From: Verrucomicrobiota bacterium
GTDB lineage: Bacteria; Verrucomicrobiota; Verrucomicrobiia; Limisphaerales; Fontisphaeraceae
Assembly (NCBI GenBank): GCA_037139415.1
Contig: JBAXGN010000017.1
Coordinates: 1-59,194, forward strand
DNA: 59,194 bases
Reading direction: 5' to 3'
A program made the translations under genes and the position numbers. Below the pieces are notes generated by a model. The model was not told where the DNA came from. It worked only from the letters and a program-made list of their open reading frames with translations, and searched no databases. The stretch's first letter is position 1, and every line of letters starts with the position of its first letter. Below are positions 35,165 to 43,635 of the stretch, piece by piece.

Positions 35165-35931
35165 AAGCCAAAAACAAGCCTCGAACCACACCAGGAACCC
35201 CGCCGCCGGCCATCCAGGTGCCGCGTCCCACCCGTAAACGCTTTTACGGGCATGGGTTGCCGGGCGTCAACGTGGAACAACTGTTGGGGCGGCTGATTGT
35301 GGTGGAGGGAGCGGATGGCTCGGGGCGTTCCACGCAAATCCGCAAGCTGGTGGATTGGCTTGAAGGGACGGGACACGCCACCGCCCAGGTGGGGTTGAAA
35401 CGTTCCACCCTTGTCAGCGAGGAACTGGACCAAGCCAAACGCGGCAATATTCTGAGCCGCACCACGTTCAGCCTGTTCTACGCGACGGATTTTGCGGACC
35501 AACTCGAAAACTCAATCATCCCGGCGCTCAAGGCCGGGTTCATTGTGCTGGCGGATCGTTATATTTACACGCTGATGGCGCGGGACCTGGTGCGCGGGCT
35601 GGACCCGGAATGGGTGGAAAACCTGTATGGCATGGCGCTGATTCCCGACGTGGTGTTTTATGTCGAGGTCTCGCCGGAAAACCTGGTGCAACGCAATTTC
35701 GCCAAGGATTACACGCTGGATTATTGGGAAAGCGGCATGGACATGGGCCTTTCCCGAGATATGTTCGACAGTTTTCTCAAATACCAGGGGCTGGTGGCCG
35801 AGCAGTTCCGCCAATTGCAAAAAACGTACGGTTTCACCATCCTGGATGGCAACCGGCCCGCCGAGGAAATTTATGCGGAATTACAATCCAACATGGAAAC
35901 GGTGCTCCGTGGCAAAGGTCCGGCTGCCTGA
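35161..35931 (+). CDS. Thymidylate-kinase-like protein, copy 2 (Walker lysine replaced)
   Basis: A 256-residue paralogue of the preceding protein, with a 40-residue N-terminal extension rich in Lys, Arg and Pro. The P-loop reads EGADGSGRST (49-58): the lysine that normally contacts ATP phosphates is Arg56 (codon CGT). The DRY block is kept (LADRYIYTLMARDLVRG). It also has a distinctive EVSPENLVQRNFAKDYTLDY segment. It may be a weak or inactive kinase acting as partner of copy 1, or an enzyme with altered chemistry. The ATG overlaps the copy-1 stop by 4 nt, so both are made together, which suits a heteromer. Confidence 0.8.
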   Translation: MKAKNKPRTTPGTPPPAIQVPRPTRKRFYGHGLPGVNVEQLLGRLIVVEGADGSGRSTQIRKLVDWLEGTGHATAQVGLKRSTLVSEELDQAKRGNILSRTTFSLFYATDFADQLENSIIPALKAGFIVLADRYIYTLMARDLVRGLDPEWVENLYGMALIPDVVFYVEVSPENLVQRNFAKDYTLDYWESGMDMGLSRDMFDSFLKYQGLVAEQFRQLQKTYGFTILDGNRPAEEIYAELQSNMETVLRGKGPAA

Positions 35932-35996
35932 GACGTACCCGAACTGCCCCCCAACCAACCAGTAATCATCAAACCTCAAATCTCGAAAGGCGCGCT

Positions 35997-36989
35997 ATGG
36001 CTGATAATGTCAAACCTGAATATCTCATCGGAGTGGATCTGGGCGGCACCAAAATCATGGCCGGGGTGTTTACCCCAAGCCTGAACTGTATCAGCACCAC
36101 CAAGATCAGCACCAAGGCCCAGCGCGGACCGGAGTCCGTGATTGAGCGCATTGCCCGGTGTGTGCGTGATGCCGTGGATGAATGCGATCTGGACCTGAAA
36201 CAGGTTCGCGCGGTGGGGGTGGGTGCGCCTGGGTCCGTTAATCCCGAGGCGGGCAAGGTGATTTTCTCGCCAAACCTGCCCGGCTGGAAGGAGGTGGCAC
36301 TTAAAAAGGAGCTGGAAAAACATTTAGGATTGCCCGTGTTTGTGGAGAACGATTGCAACGTATGCACGCTGGGCGTGTATGAGTACGAGTTGAAAGCCAA
36401 ACCCAAAAGCATGATCGGCATTTTTCTCGGCACGGGTATCGGGGGGGGGATCGTCCTGGATGGAAAAATGTTTTCCGGTTTCAACCGCACGGCGGGGGAG
36501 TTGGGCCACATGGTGTTGGAGATCAACGGGCCAAAATGCTCCTGTGGCAACAAGGGCTGTTTTGAGGCGCTGGCCAGCCGGGGAGCCATTTTCAAAAGAA
36601 TCCAGGCCGCCGTAAAGGACGGCCAGAAAACCCTGCTGACAGAAATGCTGGGAGATGAATTGGAGGACTTGCGGAGTGGCGACCTGCGCAAAGCGATCCG
36701 GCGCGGGGATAAGTTTGTGGAACAAGTGATCGAGGAAGCCGCCGAGTACACGGGCATTGCCGTAGCCAACCTGATCAACCTGATCAATCCCGAAGTGATC
36801 GTGCTGGGCGGGGGCGTGATTGACGCGCTGGAAGACGAAATGATGGCCATCATTGTGGAAACCGCCCACGAATATGCGCTCACGGGAACCGACGCTGGCA
36901 TTGAGATTATCCCCTCCAAATTGGGTGACGACGCTGGCATTACCGGCGCGGCGGTGCTGGCCCGGCGCGAGTTCAAGGCGACGCAATAA
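35997..36989 (+). CDS. ROK-family sugar kinase (glucokinase-like)
   Basis: A 330-residue ROK protein. Motifs: GVDLGGTKIMAGVF (phosphate-binding loop, about 11-24), VENDCNVCTLG with the catalytic Asp, and the ROK zinc site CSCGNKGCFEALAS. ROK kinases phosphorylate glucose or related sugars with ATP; the exact sugar cannot be read from sequence. There is no helix-turn-helix, so it is an enzyme, not a repressor. The ATG at 35997 has GAAAGG 6 nt upstream. The Ppx/GppA gene starts 2 nt after the stop. The link with thymidylate-kinase-like genes is probably just operon housekeeping. Confidence 0.9.
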   Translation: MADNVKPEYLIGVDLGGTKIMAGVFTPSLNCISTTKISTKAQRGPESVIERIARCVRDAVDECDLDLKQVRAVGVGAPGSVNPEAGKVIFSPNLPGWKEVALKKELEKHLGLPVFVENDCNVCTLGVYEYELKAKPKSMIGIFLGTGIGGGIVLDGKMFSGFNRTAGELGHMVLEINGPKCSCGNKGCFEALASRGAIFKRIQAAVKDGQKTLLTEMLGDELEDLRSGDLRKAIRRGDKFVEQVIEEAAEYTGIAVANLINLINPEVIVLGGGVIDALEDEMMAIIVETAHEYALTGTDAGIEIIPSKLGDDAGITGAAVLARREFKATQ

Positions 36990-36991
36990 AC

Positions 36992-38020
36992 ATGGACCCC
37001 GCCCGCAACCGGGCTGAAGTGTGCTCCTCAGCTCCAGTGAACACGCCGCATGAATTTGCCGGACGAATGGACACCGCGAGCCCGGCTGGACCGCGTCGCG
37101 CCGTGGTGGATATTGGCACCAATTCGGTCAAGCTGCTGGTGGTGGAACTGGGGCCCGAGGGGCCGATGCCAATTCTGGAACAGAGCCGGCAAACCCGGTT
37201 GGGCGAAGGTTTCTATGCGGCACATCGGTTGCAACCCGGCCCCATCGCTCTGACCGCCACCGCAGTGGCCGAGTTTGCCGCCTTGGCGCGCACACATGGC
37301 GCGCCCGGCATCCGCGTCATCGCCACCAGTGCTGCGCGAGACGCGCGAAATCAAGAAGAGCTATTGCAGGCCATCACGCTTGCCTCCGGTTTAAAGGTGG
37401 AAATCATTTCGGGCGATCAGGAAGCGGAGTGGGCCTTTCAAGGAGTGACCAGTTCCCCCCTCCTGGCGGGACAACGGCTCTTGATTCTGGATTTGGGCGG
37501 CGGCAGCGCGGAATTTATTTTGGGGGAACACGGTCACCGTCAGTTCAGTCGTAGTTACCAATTGGGCTGCGTGCGATTGCTGGAACGGCTGGCACCACCC
37601 GACGCACCGACACCCGCTGATTTGGCGCAATGCCGTGATTATGTGTACCAGTTTTTGGCAACGCATGTGAGTGCCGATCTGCGGTCGCTCTGGTCAAGCC
37701 AAGCCACGGCACCCTTGCTGGTGGGCACCGGCGGCACGGTCACCATCCTTGGGCGGCTGGAAAACCGGATGACGGATTTTGACCGTACACGCCTTGAAAC
37801 CACCGAGCTTACGGTGGATTCCGTGCGCAATTGGGTGGACCGGCTATGGTCGCTGCCCCTGATGGATCGGCGTCGGCTGACCGGGCTGCCGGCCAATCGT
37901 GCCGATGTCATCCTGATGGGCAGCGTGGTGTACGAACAGGTCATGGAAACCTTTCATTTGCCCGCCTTGCGGCTCAGCACCCGCGGGCTGCGCTTCGCCG
38001 CTGCCATGGCAGGAGTGTGA
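36992..38020 (+). CDS. ppx: Exopolyphosphatase / pppGpp phosphohydrolase family protein
   Basis: A protein of the Ppx/GppA family, 342 residues from the ATG at 36992 or 317 from the ATG at 37067 (MDTASPAGPRRAVVDIGTNS). The core is complete: VVDIGTNSVKLLVVELG, VIATSAARDARN, LDLGGGSAEFILG and TGGTVTILG. These proteins hydrolyse polyphosphate or pppGpp; which one cannot be told. The first 25 residues of the longer form look unconserved, so the second start is plausible. A stem-loop lies about 40 nt after the stop (38062-38094). It ends the rightward operon. Confidence 0.87.
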   Translation: MDPARNRAEVCSSAPVNTPHEFAGRMDTASPAGPRRAVVDIGTNSVKLLVVELGPEGPMPILEQSRQTRLGEGFYAAHRLQPGPIALTATAVAEFAALARTHGAPGIRVIATSAARDARNQEELLQAITLASGLKVEIISGDQEAEWAFQGVTSSPLLAGQRLLILDLGGGSAEFILGEHGHRQFSRSYQLGCVRLLERLAPPDAPTPADLAQCRDYVYQFLATHVSADLRSLWSSQATAPLLVGTGGTVTILGRLENRMTDFDRTRLETTELTVDSVRNWVDRLWSLPLMDRRRLTGLPANRADVILMGSVVYEQVMETFHLPALRLSTRGLRFAAAMAGV

Positions 38021-38042
38021 GTTTGAATTGTCAACCGTCCTT

Positions 38043-38693
38043 TCAATCCAGGCATAACAAAACCTCCGCCAGATCGGAAGATCGCGGCGGAGGTGAGTTG
38101 GTTTTGATAATTATTTCCGGTACTTCCGGTGCGGGGGGAACGATGACAACCTGTGCTTGGGCGGGCACGGCGGGCGCGGCGGGAACATAGACAAAACTCG
38201 GCGTCGCCACGTTGACGGATGGCCCCAGCACCAGCGCCTGCGGATTCGCGGGGGCTTGCATTAGCCAGTTGTACTTGACGAGACTTGGAGCGCGGGAATA
38301 CCCCACCCCGAAATGTTCTCCCCCGCGATTGACCGTCGGATCAGTGAAGGCGTGGCCACCCGTGGGCCCCAGCGGATGCAACGGGTCCTGCGGATTGGTC
38401 CAGGAACCGGCGGCAAAGCTGCCATCCGGGTTCTTCTTGGGTTCGTAGCGGACATACACCTTGGAATGCGCCGGGTCCGTTTTGTCCTCGGTGATTTTGG
38501 GGACGCCGTAATGGTTGTAGTCGTACGTATAGGTGATATCGGTGCTGTGAATATCATCCAGTTCAATGCAGAAACCGTAATTGGTATGCCCGGTGTCATT
38601 GACCACATCGAAATTATTCAGGGAACCATACGCGACCGCATGGGCGGCGACCGGCATGACCAGCAAGGATAATGACAGAAAAAGTTGTTTCAT
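38043..38693 (-). CDS. Secreted protein of unknown function
   Basis: A 216-residue exported protein with a signal peptide (MKQLFLSLSLLVMPVAAHA). The mature part has VAYGSLNNFDVVNDTGHTNY, GFCIELDDIHSTDITYTYDY and a Pro/Ala/Val-rich tail. I do not recognise a named domain. The final 17 or so codons read through the stem-loop at 38062-38094, which looks like this gene's own terminator; the natural stop may have been lost by a frameshift in the C6 run near 38134-38139, since a shifted frame meets a TAA soon after. The C-terminus given is thus uncertain. Confidence 0.6.
   Translation of the reverse strand: MKQLFLSLSLLVMPVAAHAVAYGSLNNFDVVNDTGHTNYGFCIELDDIHSTDITYTYDYNHYGVPKITEDKTDPAHSKVYVRYEPKKNPDGSFAAGSWTNPQDPLHPLGPTGGHAFTDPTVNRGGEHFGVGYSRAPSLVKYNWLMQAPANPQALVLGPSVNVATPSFVYVPAAPAVPAQAQVVIVPPAPEVPEIIIKTNSPPPRSSDLAEVLLCLD
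38051..38094 (-). terminator. Stem-loop terminator
   Basis: ACCTCCGCC (38062-38070) pairs with GGCGGAGGT (38086-38094), a perfect 9-bp stem with 15-nt loop. On the minus strand it is followed by TTTGTTATGCC, a good intrinsic-terminator tail. It may also stop transcription coming from ppx. Confidence 0.65.
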
Positions 38694-38984
38694 ATTTGAA
38701 CGTTTAGTTTCTGATTTGAATGGTGGATCATTTAACCGATAAACATTTGCTACATGACACCGCTCCTCAAATCATCACGGATTAATGTAGCACTGAATTG
38801 TCAGGGGGCAAATAGCGACAGACTGCAAGCAGTCGGGCAGTCATTTGAAGGACGCAATCATGCCCAAACGATGTTGGCCAGCATGGGCGTCCATTCGGAA
38901 ATACCGTAATCCGCAGAAAGACCTTTTGCAGAAAAATTTCCGGGTGAAAAATATGAAAGCAGGGAAAATTTTGGAGTCCCGACT
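38694..38984. other. Intergenic region
   Basis: About 290 bp with no supported gene. It should carry the promoter of the secreted-protein gene. No strong repeat seen. Confidence 0.4.
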
Positions 38985-39416
38985 TCAGCCGGCGGGAGCG
39001 GAAGTTACCTGGTGAAATGGGACAAGCATTTGCCGGATGGCCTCGCTCATCCGGCGGGGCCGTTCATCCAACCCGGCGCAGACATGCAGGCTTTCGGCCT
39101 CCAGAATCAGCCGGTCCGATTGGTTCACGATCCGATAGCCGAATTCCACCCGCAACCGGCTGAGATCGCGCAGCCACACTTCCACGCGCAACCCATCGTC
39201 ATAACGGGCCGGGGCCTTGTAACGGAGGCGGCATTCGATGACGGGAAAGGCGAACCCCTCCGCCTGCAACTGCGACAGGGACAGCCCGCCCTGGCGAAAG
39301 AGTTCCCCCCGCGCGGCCTCAAGGATATCCAGGTAGCGCGCGTAATAGACATGATTCCCCACGGTACAATCCCCGTAAGTCACGCGATATTGATAAGTAA
39401 AAATGCCGTTCGCCAT
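38985..39416 (-). CDS. Acyl-CoA thioesterase of the 4HBT/YbgC type
   Basis: A 143-residue hotdog-fold protein. The N-terminus YQYRVTYGDCTVGNHVYYAR is the 4-hydroxybenzoyl-CoA thioesterase motif, with Asp16 as the likely catalytic acid. The following YLDILEAARGELF helix is typical, and later blocks (FPVIECRLRYKAPARYDDGL) match YbgC-like proteins. It would hydrolyse acyl-CoA or related thioesters. The ATG at 39416 gives the family start; an upstream start would add fifteen unconserved residues. It stands alone, transcribed leftward. Confidence 0.85.
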   Translation of the reverse strand: MANGIFTYQYRVTYGDCTVGNHVYYARYLDILEAARGELFRQGGLSLSQLQAEGFAFPVIECRLRYKAPARYDDGLRVEVWLRDLSRLRVEFGYRIVNQSDRLILEAESLHVCAGLDERPRRMSEAIRQMLVPFHQVTSAPAG

Positions 39417-40055
39417 GCCGTCACCCTGCCGCAAAACTCCCGGGCTGTCATGCTTTTTCACTCGCGCTTAGCGGTGCCACAGGCTGCCTCAAGCTCGGTT
39501 TGGTTCAAGCTGGAAGCGGCGGTTCGGAGGTTCCCATGGCCGCGGAATTACCCGAAAGAAAGTGAAGCGATTAAGCTGATTCCCTCAGCCGGATAATGAA
39601 AATCCTCTCCCCGAGGGAGAGGAAACAGGTGAGGGGGTACGGAACCACAGACCCTGCCCACCTCGTATTTTTCGTAACACCCCAATGCGCTTGATGCAGC
39701 CCTGGCGGTGCCAGCCGGCCCAAGGTAAGGGAGAGAAGAAAACTAGTACAAAACTAGTACGCCGTTTAAATTTTGGACGTTAGTAATTGTTTGGTTTTTG
39801 TGTTGAAAATGACTCTAACACACAAATCGTTTACCACGGATGCCACGGATGAGGGTAAAGGCTTGCCCGCGAATGAACACGAATGGAAAGACGCAAAACC
39901 TTTGCAGGAACCTTCCAAGGCATAACAATGGCAGGTAAAAGATGCCAAGCAGGGGATAGAAGCTGGGAGCGGGAAGCGCGGTGTTGCAAATCCGAAGACC
40001 GAAAAGCGAGGTCCGAAAGAAATCCGAACCTCGCAAATTGAGAAACGGGGGGACT
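39417..40055. other. Intergenic region with hairpins and repeats
   Basis: About 640 bp without a supported gene. It contains the hairpin CCTCTCCC-CGA-GGGAGAGG (39604-39622), a tandem 11-mer AAAACTAGTAC twice (39739-39760), ACCACGGATGCCACGGAT and GCGAATGAACACGAAT-type dispersed repeat sequence around 39833-39890, and the terminator of the metallo-hydrolase gene. The open frames here are made of repeat sequence. Confidence 0.55.
40002..40034 (-). terminator. Intrinsic terminator of the metallo-hydrolase gene
   Basis: GCGAGGT (40006-40012) pairs with ACCTCGC (40028-40034), with a 15-nt loop. On the minus strand the stem is followed by TTTT (complement of 40002-40005). It begins 21 nt after the stop of the gene at 40056. 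Confidence 0.65.
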
Positions 40056-40919
40056 TTACACGGTCAGTTCCATGCCTTCGGCGCAGGCGAAGCATTCCAT
40101 GGTTTTACCGGATTCAGCAATCCATTGGCGACAGCGTTCCACTTGGCGGTCCAGATCCACATCCTCCCGGTCCGGGTCATGATGAAACAGGCCGAGTCGT
40201 TTCACCCCGGCTTCGAGGGCGATTTTTACCACGGCCTGATAGGTGGAGTGACCCCAACCCCGGGTTTTTCGGTACTCCGCCTCGGTGTACTGGGCGTCAT
40301 GGAATAATAAGTCCGCCCCCGCAATGAAACGCACGAATTCCTCCCGGCTCGGTCCTCCCTCATGGTGAAACCCGATCTCGTTATCCGGCACGAACACAAA
40401 GCTGCGATCCGCCTCCATGAGTTTAAACCCATAGCCGCCATTGGGATGACTGAGCGGGATGGAACCACAGCATAATTGGCCGTCGGTGTGAGTGGGGTTA
40501 CCGGAGCATTTTGTTGAACCGCAATGGCAACCATAACGAATGTTGGCTTTCAATTGGGCAAAGGCGATGGGAAAATACGGTGGTTCCATCTGATGCGCCA
40601 AAAACTGCCGGATGGATTGCTGCGTGGCCGGGCCCCCGCAAATGGCGATCTCAAAATCAGGTGAATAGGCCGGACCAAAAAAGGGAAATCCTTGAAGATG
40701 GTCCCAATGCGCATGGGAAAACAAAAAAGTGATTTTATGCGGCCCTTTTTCTCGGAGGAGATGTTTTCCAAGATTGCGCACCCCGGTGCCGGCATCCAGA
40801 ATGATCCTATTCCGCCCCCTGTCCCGCACTTCCACGCACGTGGTATTGCCGCCATAGCGGTCCACTTTCGGACCGGACACGGGCAACGAGCCCCGGCATC
40901 CCCAAATCTTGATTCGCAT
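40056..40919 (-). CDS. MBL-fold metallo-hydrolase with Cys-rich insertion
   Basis: A 287-residue metallo-beta-lactamase-fold protein. It starts MRIKIWGCRGSLPVSGP and has YGGNTTCVEV, the metal motif FSHAHWDHLQGFP (HxHxDH), a later Asp in LLFHDAQYTEAEY and the final His in LFHHDPDRED. Such proteins are phosphodiesterases or similar hydrolases; the substrate is unknown. A Cys-rich loop in the middle (YGCHCGSTKCSG ... QLCCGS) has five or more Cys and some His and could bind an additional metal; I do not know it as a standard feature of this family. Transcribed leftward with its own terminator. Confidence 0.85.
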   Translation of the reverse strand: MRIKIWGCRGSLPVSGPKVDRYGGNTTCVEVRDRGRNRIILDAGTGVRNLGKHLLREKGPHKITFLFSHAHWDHLQGFPFFGPAYSPDFEIAICGGPATQQSIRQFLAHQMEPPYFPIAFAQLKANIRYGCHCGSTKCSGNPTHTDGQLCCGSIPLSHPNGGYGFKLMEADRSFVFVPDNEIGFHHEGGPSREEFVRFIAGADLLFHDAQYTEAEYRKTRGWGHSTYQAVVKIALEAGVKRLGLFHHDPDREDVDLDRQVERCRQWIAESGKTMECFACAEGMELTV

Positions 40920-41078
40920 AAAGGTTGCCTATGTCAGATGGCCTCAAAAGTCAAGCTGCAAACATTCTTGAAATATTTATCAAAGGAGATTAACCATTGC
41001 AAGAATCACTTTTTTCGTTTTATCCATCGCCGCTTGGCTGCGCTCCAAACCATGTGCCACACTGGAACGCATTTGCCC

Positions 41079-41450
41079 TCAATGCCGGATTCGCAGGATG
41101 CGTGATATCCCCTGGCGGTGTTGCGCCACCCAGTGATAAGACCGCTCCGCGAGCCACATCGTGCCGGGCACCCATAATAGCAAGGCGGGCAAGGAGGTCA
41201 ACGGGCAGCGAAGCGCAATAAACCGCACCGCCCGCGCGGAGCGGTTCACGACTCCGCTAACGGAAACGCAATGCATGGCCTGGGTCAATGCCGGTTCAGA
41301 CAACTTCACGCAACATGGATCGGACGCGGCTTGCTGCCAGGGGATGCAGGCAAAGCGGTCAAACCAATCCAACGCACGCAGCAGGCGGATGGAACCCCGG
41401 CAAAAGCCGCAGTCGCCATCGTAAATCACCCAATGTCTTTGCCGTGGCAT
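41079..41450 (-). CDS. DCC-family thiol-disulfide oxidoreductase-like protein (DUF393)
   Basis: A 123-residue protein with the DCC motif YDGDCGFCRGSIRLLRALDW near residues 9-28, including the CxxC-like Cys14 and Cys17. The rest follows the DUF393 pattern (RFACIPWQ, ARAVRFIALRCP, LPALLLWVPG). Members have a thioredoxin-like fold but their role is not well established. The start is the ATG at 41450. Gaps on both sides are short and no partner gene is obvious. Confidence 0.82.
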   Translation of the reverse strand: MPRQRHWVIYDGDCGFCRGSIRLLRALDWFDRFACIPWQQAASDPCCVKLSEPALTQAMHCVSVSGVVNRSARAVRFIALRCPLTSLPALLLWVPGTMWLAERSYHWVAQHRQGISRILRIRH

Positions 41451-41539
41451 TTTAGGTACGCGCCACTTGGAAAGTGGTTGGCAAAGCCAGAGCGGGTTTT
41501 GAACATGGTCTCTCTTCCAGACAATACGCCATGGCTGCC

Positions 41540-41597
41540 TTGAGATTTCGGAATTCGGAATAATCCGTCTCCTTAACTCGACGGCTACGAGCGGGAG
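41540..41597. repeat. Dispersed repeat (TTCCGAAATCTC / CGTAGCCGTCGAG), copy 1
   Basis: On the minus strand it reads CTCGTAGCCGTCGAGTTAAGG, then TTCCGAAATCTCAAGG. A diverged copy in plus orientation follows the non-ribosomal synthetase gene at 48289-48345. It fills the gap between the DCC and UPF0126 genes. Confidence 0.55.
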
Positions 41598-41633
41598 CGA
41601 GGGAGCAATGCGGCCGCAGGTTCGCGCGCATAT

Positions 41634-42266
41634 TCACGAGGGATTGGCATTCTCATCCGTCCCAAACACTGGCAGTCCCACTTTCCAGCGAATGGCCACC
41701 AGGCGCAGGACCAGCACGATGCTGATGCCGATGAGCGCGTTCGACGGGTTGAGCGGAAAGAGGGTTACCAAGCCGACAAACACGGCCGCCCCAGCGAGGG
41801 AGGCCGTAGCATACAGGTAAATCTGCGGGCGAAACACCAGGGGGATTTCCCCCGTGAGCACATCGCGCAACATGCCGCCCACCACGCCGGTGATTACGCC
41901 CAAGGCGATCGCGCTGGCGGGGGACACTTGGAAATTCAACGCCTTTTCCGCGCCTACGATGGTGAACAGTGCCAGGGAAAACGCGTCGGCCAGCACCAGA
42001 AGGTTGCGCCGTGATTCAAAAATTTGGGCCAGGAAAAAGGTGACTAGCGCCGTCGTGGCGGCATTGAGGAGATAGCTGGCATGCCGAATCCAAGTCACTG
42101 GGACATCTCCCAGCATCAAATCCCGCACTGTGCCGCCACCGAAGGCCGTCACCAGCGCCAGCACCAGCACGCCAAACATATCCACCTGTTTGCCACGCGC
42201 CGCCAGCACGCCGGTGATGGCGGCCACCGCGACGGCGAAATGCTCAAGAAGAAATTGCAGTTTCAT
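41634..42266 (-). CDS. UPF0126/TRIC-like membrane protein
   Basis: A 210-residue membrane protein with about seven hydrophobic segments and two repeated signature blocks: AFGGGTVRDLMLGDVP and GVVGGMLRDVLTGEIP. This duplicated GG..RD..(L/T)G motif is diagnostic of the UPF0126 (YicG-like) family, related in fold to TRIC channels; some members move glycine or small cations. The ATG at 42266 begins the first membrane segment (MKLQFLLEHFAVAVAAITGV); a longer upstream frame overlaps the next gene and is not supported. The gap to the DUF3472 gene is 13 nt. Confidence 0.87.
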   Translation of the reverse strand: MKLQFLLEHFAVAVAAITGVLAARGKQVDMFGVLVLALVTAFGGGTVRDLMLGDVPVTWIRHASYLLNAATTALVTFFLAQIFESRRNLLVLADAFSLALFTIVGAEKALNFQVSPASAIALGVITGVVGGMLRDVLTGEIPLVFRPQIYLYATASLAGAAVFVGLVTLFPLNPSNALIGISIVLVLRLVAIRWKVGLPVFGTDENANPS

Positions 42267-42279
42267 GAGACCGCAGTGA

Positions 42280-43545
42280 TCATAAACCGAAATCCTTGGG
42301 TGCCTGGCTGGTGACTGGCCGGGTAAATTTTTCGCCGTACTTGGTGAAGCCGGGAATGAACCCGCCTTGCGACAGGAAGAACTGGCCGTTCTCCACCCCC
42401 ATGAAGCGATCCAGGCGGTCTTCCTTGCCGGTGGCGTCATGGCTGAATTTGGCCTCGGTGATCTCAGTCCATTGGCCTTCCGCCGTGCGAATCCATTGGT
42501 TGCCGTAAAGCACCTTGCGGTGCAAGTGCCCATTGCTGCCGCCAAAGTTTTCACTGAAACTGTAGAGCCCGTGCAGGTACCCGCCATCCTTCGGCGTTTT
42601 CCAACTGGAAATCAGCAGCCACGCTTTTTTATCCGGATGAAAATAATATCCGGCGAAGACGGTGTGCGTGGCATCCACCGGTTTAGCGGTGACGATGAAG
42701 CGCTGTTTCTCGCCGGTTTTCCAGAGATACGTCAGATGGCTGTGGCCGCCGGTCCCCTCGTTGCCAAAGTCCCCGGTGGAGACTCCTTCGCCCTTGGCAA
42801 CCAGCCGCACGCGATCTTCATCGCCCACTTTTTTCCGGTCCACCGCTTCGCCGCCACTGTCCCATACGCTGAAGATGATCCGCCGTTCGGTGGCGCTGTT
42901 GATCTGCATGCCAAAGTATCCGCGATGCCAGCCGCACGCCTCATAATATGTCCAGAGCGGTTCCTCAACGCCGGTCATTTCACAATAGAATGCCGCTACT
43001 TTGGTCTCCTTGGGTACCGGGTAGGCCAGGTGGACCGAGGCGGCATTGCGGCGCGGCTTGAGGTTGAAGTGCGCGTCCCGGATCGCCGGGCCATCCAGCA
43101 CCAAAGCCGCCAAGTCCCCGGCGGGTTGGCCCGGCGCATTGAGCGATTCCAGTTTGAAGCATTGGTAACCCGCCTGTTTGATTTGGACGGTGCCGAATTT
43201 GGCCTGAACAACGGTGTCCCCCTGGCCATTCACAGTGGCCTCATGCGCCTGTCCCGCCACGGTCAGGCGCAATTTGGAAAGTTTGCCTGCCGCCAGCCGC
43301 AGGGACAACGCGCATTGCAATTCACCAGTGGATTTCAGCTCGCCATACCACAGCACGCTGAGCGCGGGATTGGTCCAGCCGGAAATTCCCGCTTTGGCGG
43401 AGACGCGCGCGCCATCCGCGATGGGGTCCAGATAGGCGGTAAACGCGGGCACTTGCAGCTCAGCGCGGGCAATCCCCGCAAGCAAACCAAGGCTGGCACA
43501 TACTGCCGGGAGGGCGGTGGCGAATTTTATGCGTTTCCGTTTCAT
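42280..43545 (-). CDS. Secreted DUF3472-domain protein
   Basis: A 421-residue exported protein with a signal peptide (residues 1-28, ending GIARA). After it, residues 29-150 have a beta-sandwich-like carbohydrate-binding look (YLDPIADGARVSAKAGISGW). The DUF3472 part follows with YYEACGWHRGYFGMQINSAT, RIIFSVWDSGGEAVDRKK, GTGGHSHLTYLWKTGEKQRF and LHGLYSFSENFGGSNGHLHR. Such proteins are extracellular in Bacteroidetes and Verrucomicrobia and are probably involved in glycan binding or breakdown; activity unknown. I use the ATG at 43545; a TTG four codons before is less likely. Confidence 0.82.
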   Translation of the reverse strand: MKRKRIKFATALPAVCASLGLLAGIARAELQVPAFTAYLDPIADGARVSAKAGISGWTNPALSVLWYGELKSTGELQCALSLRLAAGKLSKLRLTVAGQAHEATVNGQGDTVVQAKFGTVQIKQAGYQCFKLESLNAPGQPAGDLAALVLDGPAIRDAHFNLKPRRNAASVHLAYPVPKETKVAAFYCEMTGVEEPLWTYYEACGWHRGYFGMQINSATERRIIFSVWDSGGEAVDRKKVGDEDRVRLVAKGEGVSTGDFGNEGTGGHSHLTYLWKTGEKQRFIVTAKPVDATHTVFAGYYFHPDKKAWLLISSWKTPKDGGYLHGLYSFSENFGGSNGHLHRKVLYGNQWIRTAEGQWTEITEAKFSHDATGKEDRLDRFMGVENGQFFLSQGGFIPGFTKYGEKFTRPVTSQAPKDFGL

Positions 43546-43635
43546 ACTGTTATTCAATTTCCAAGAAACCTAGCCGAACCAGCGCAATAAATCCAGCACA
43601 ATGGTTTGCGCGAAAACCCGCTTGTAGCGCCGGCT

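Noticed and set aside
39739-39760. Tandem AAAACTAGTAC repeat
   Set aside because: Only two units with no nearby gene start; too little to assign a role.
39766-40095. Minus-strand open frame of 109 codons
   Set aside because: It runs through dispersed repeat sequence (ACCACGGAT and GCGAATGAACACGAAT types) and the metallo-hydrolase terminator; no coding signature.
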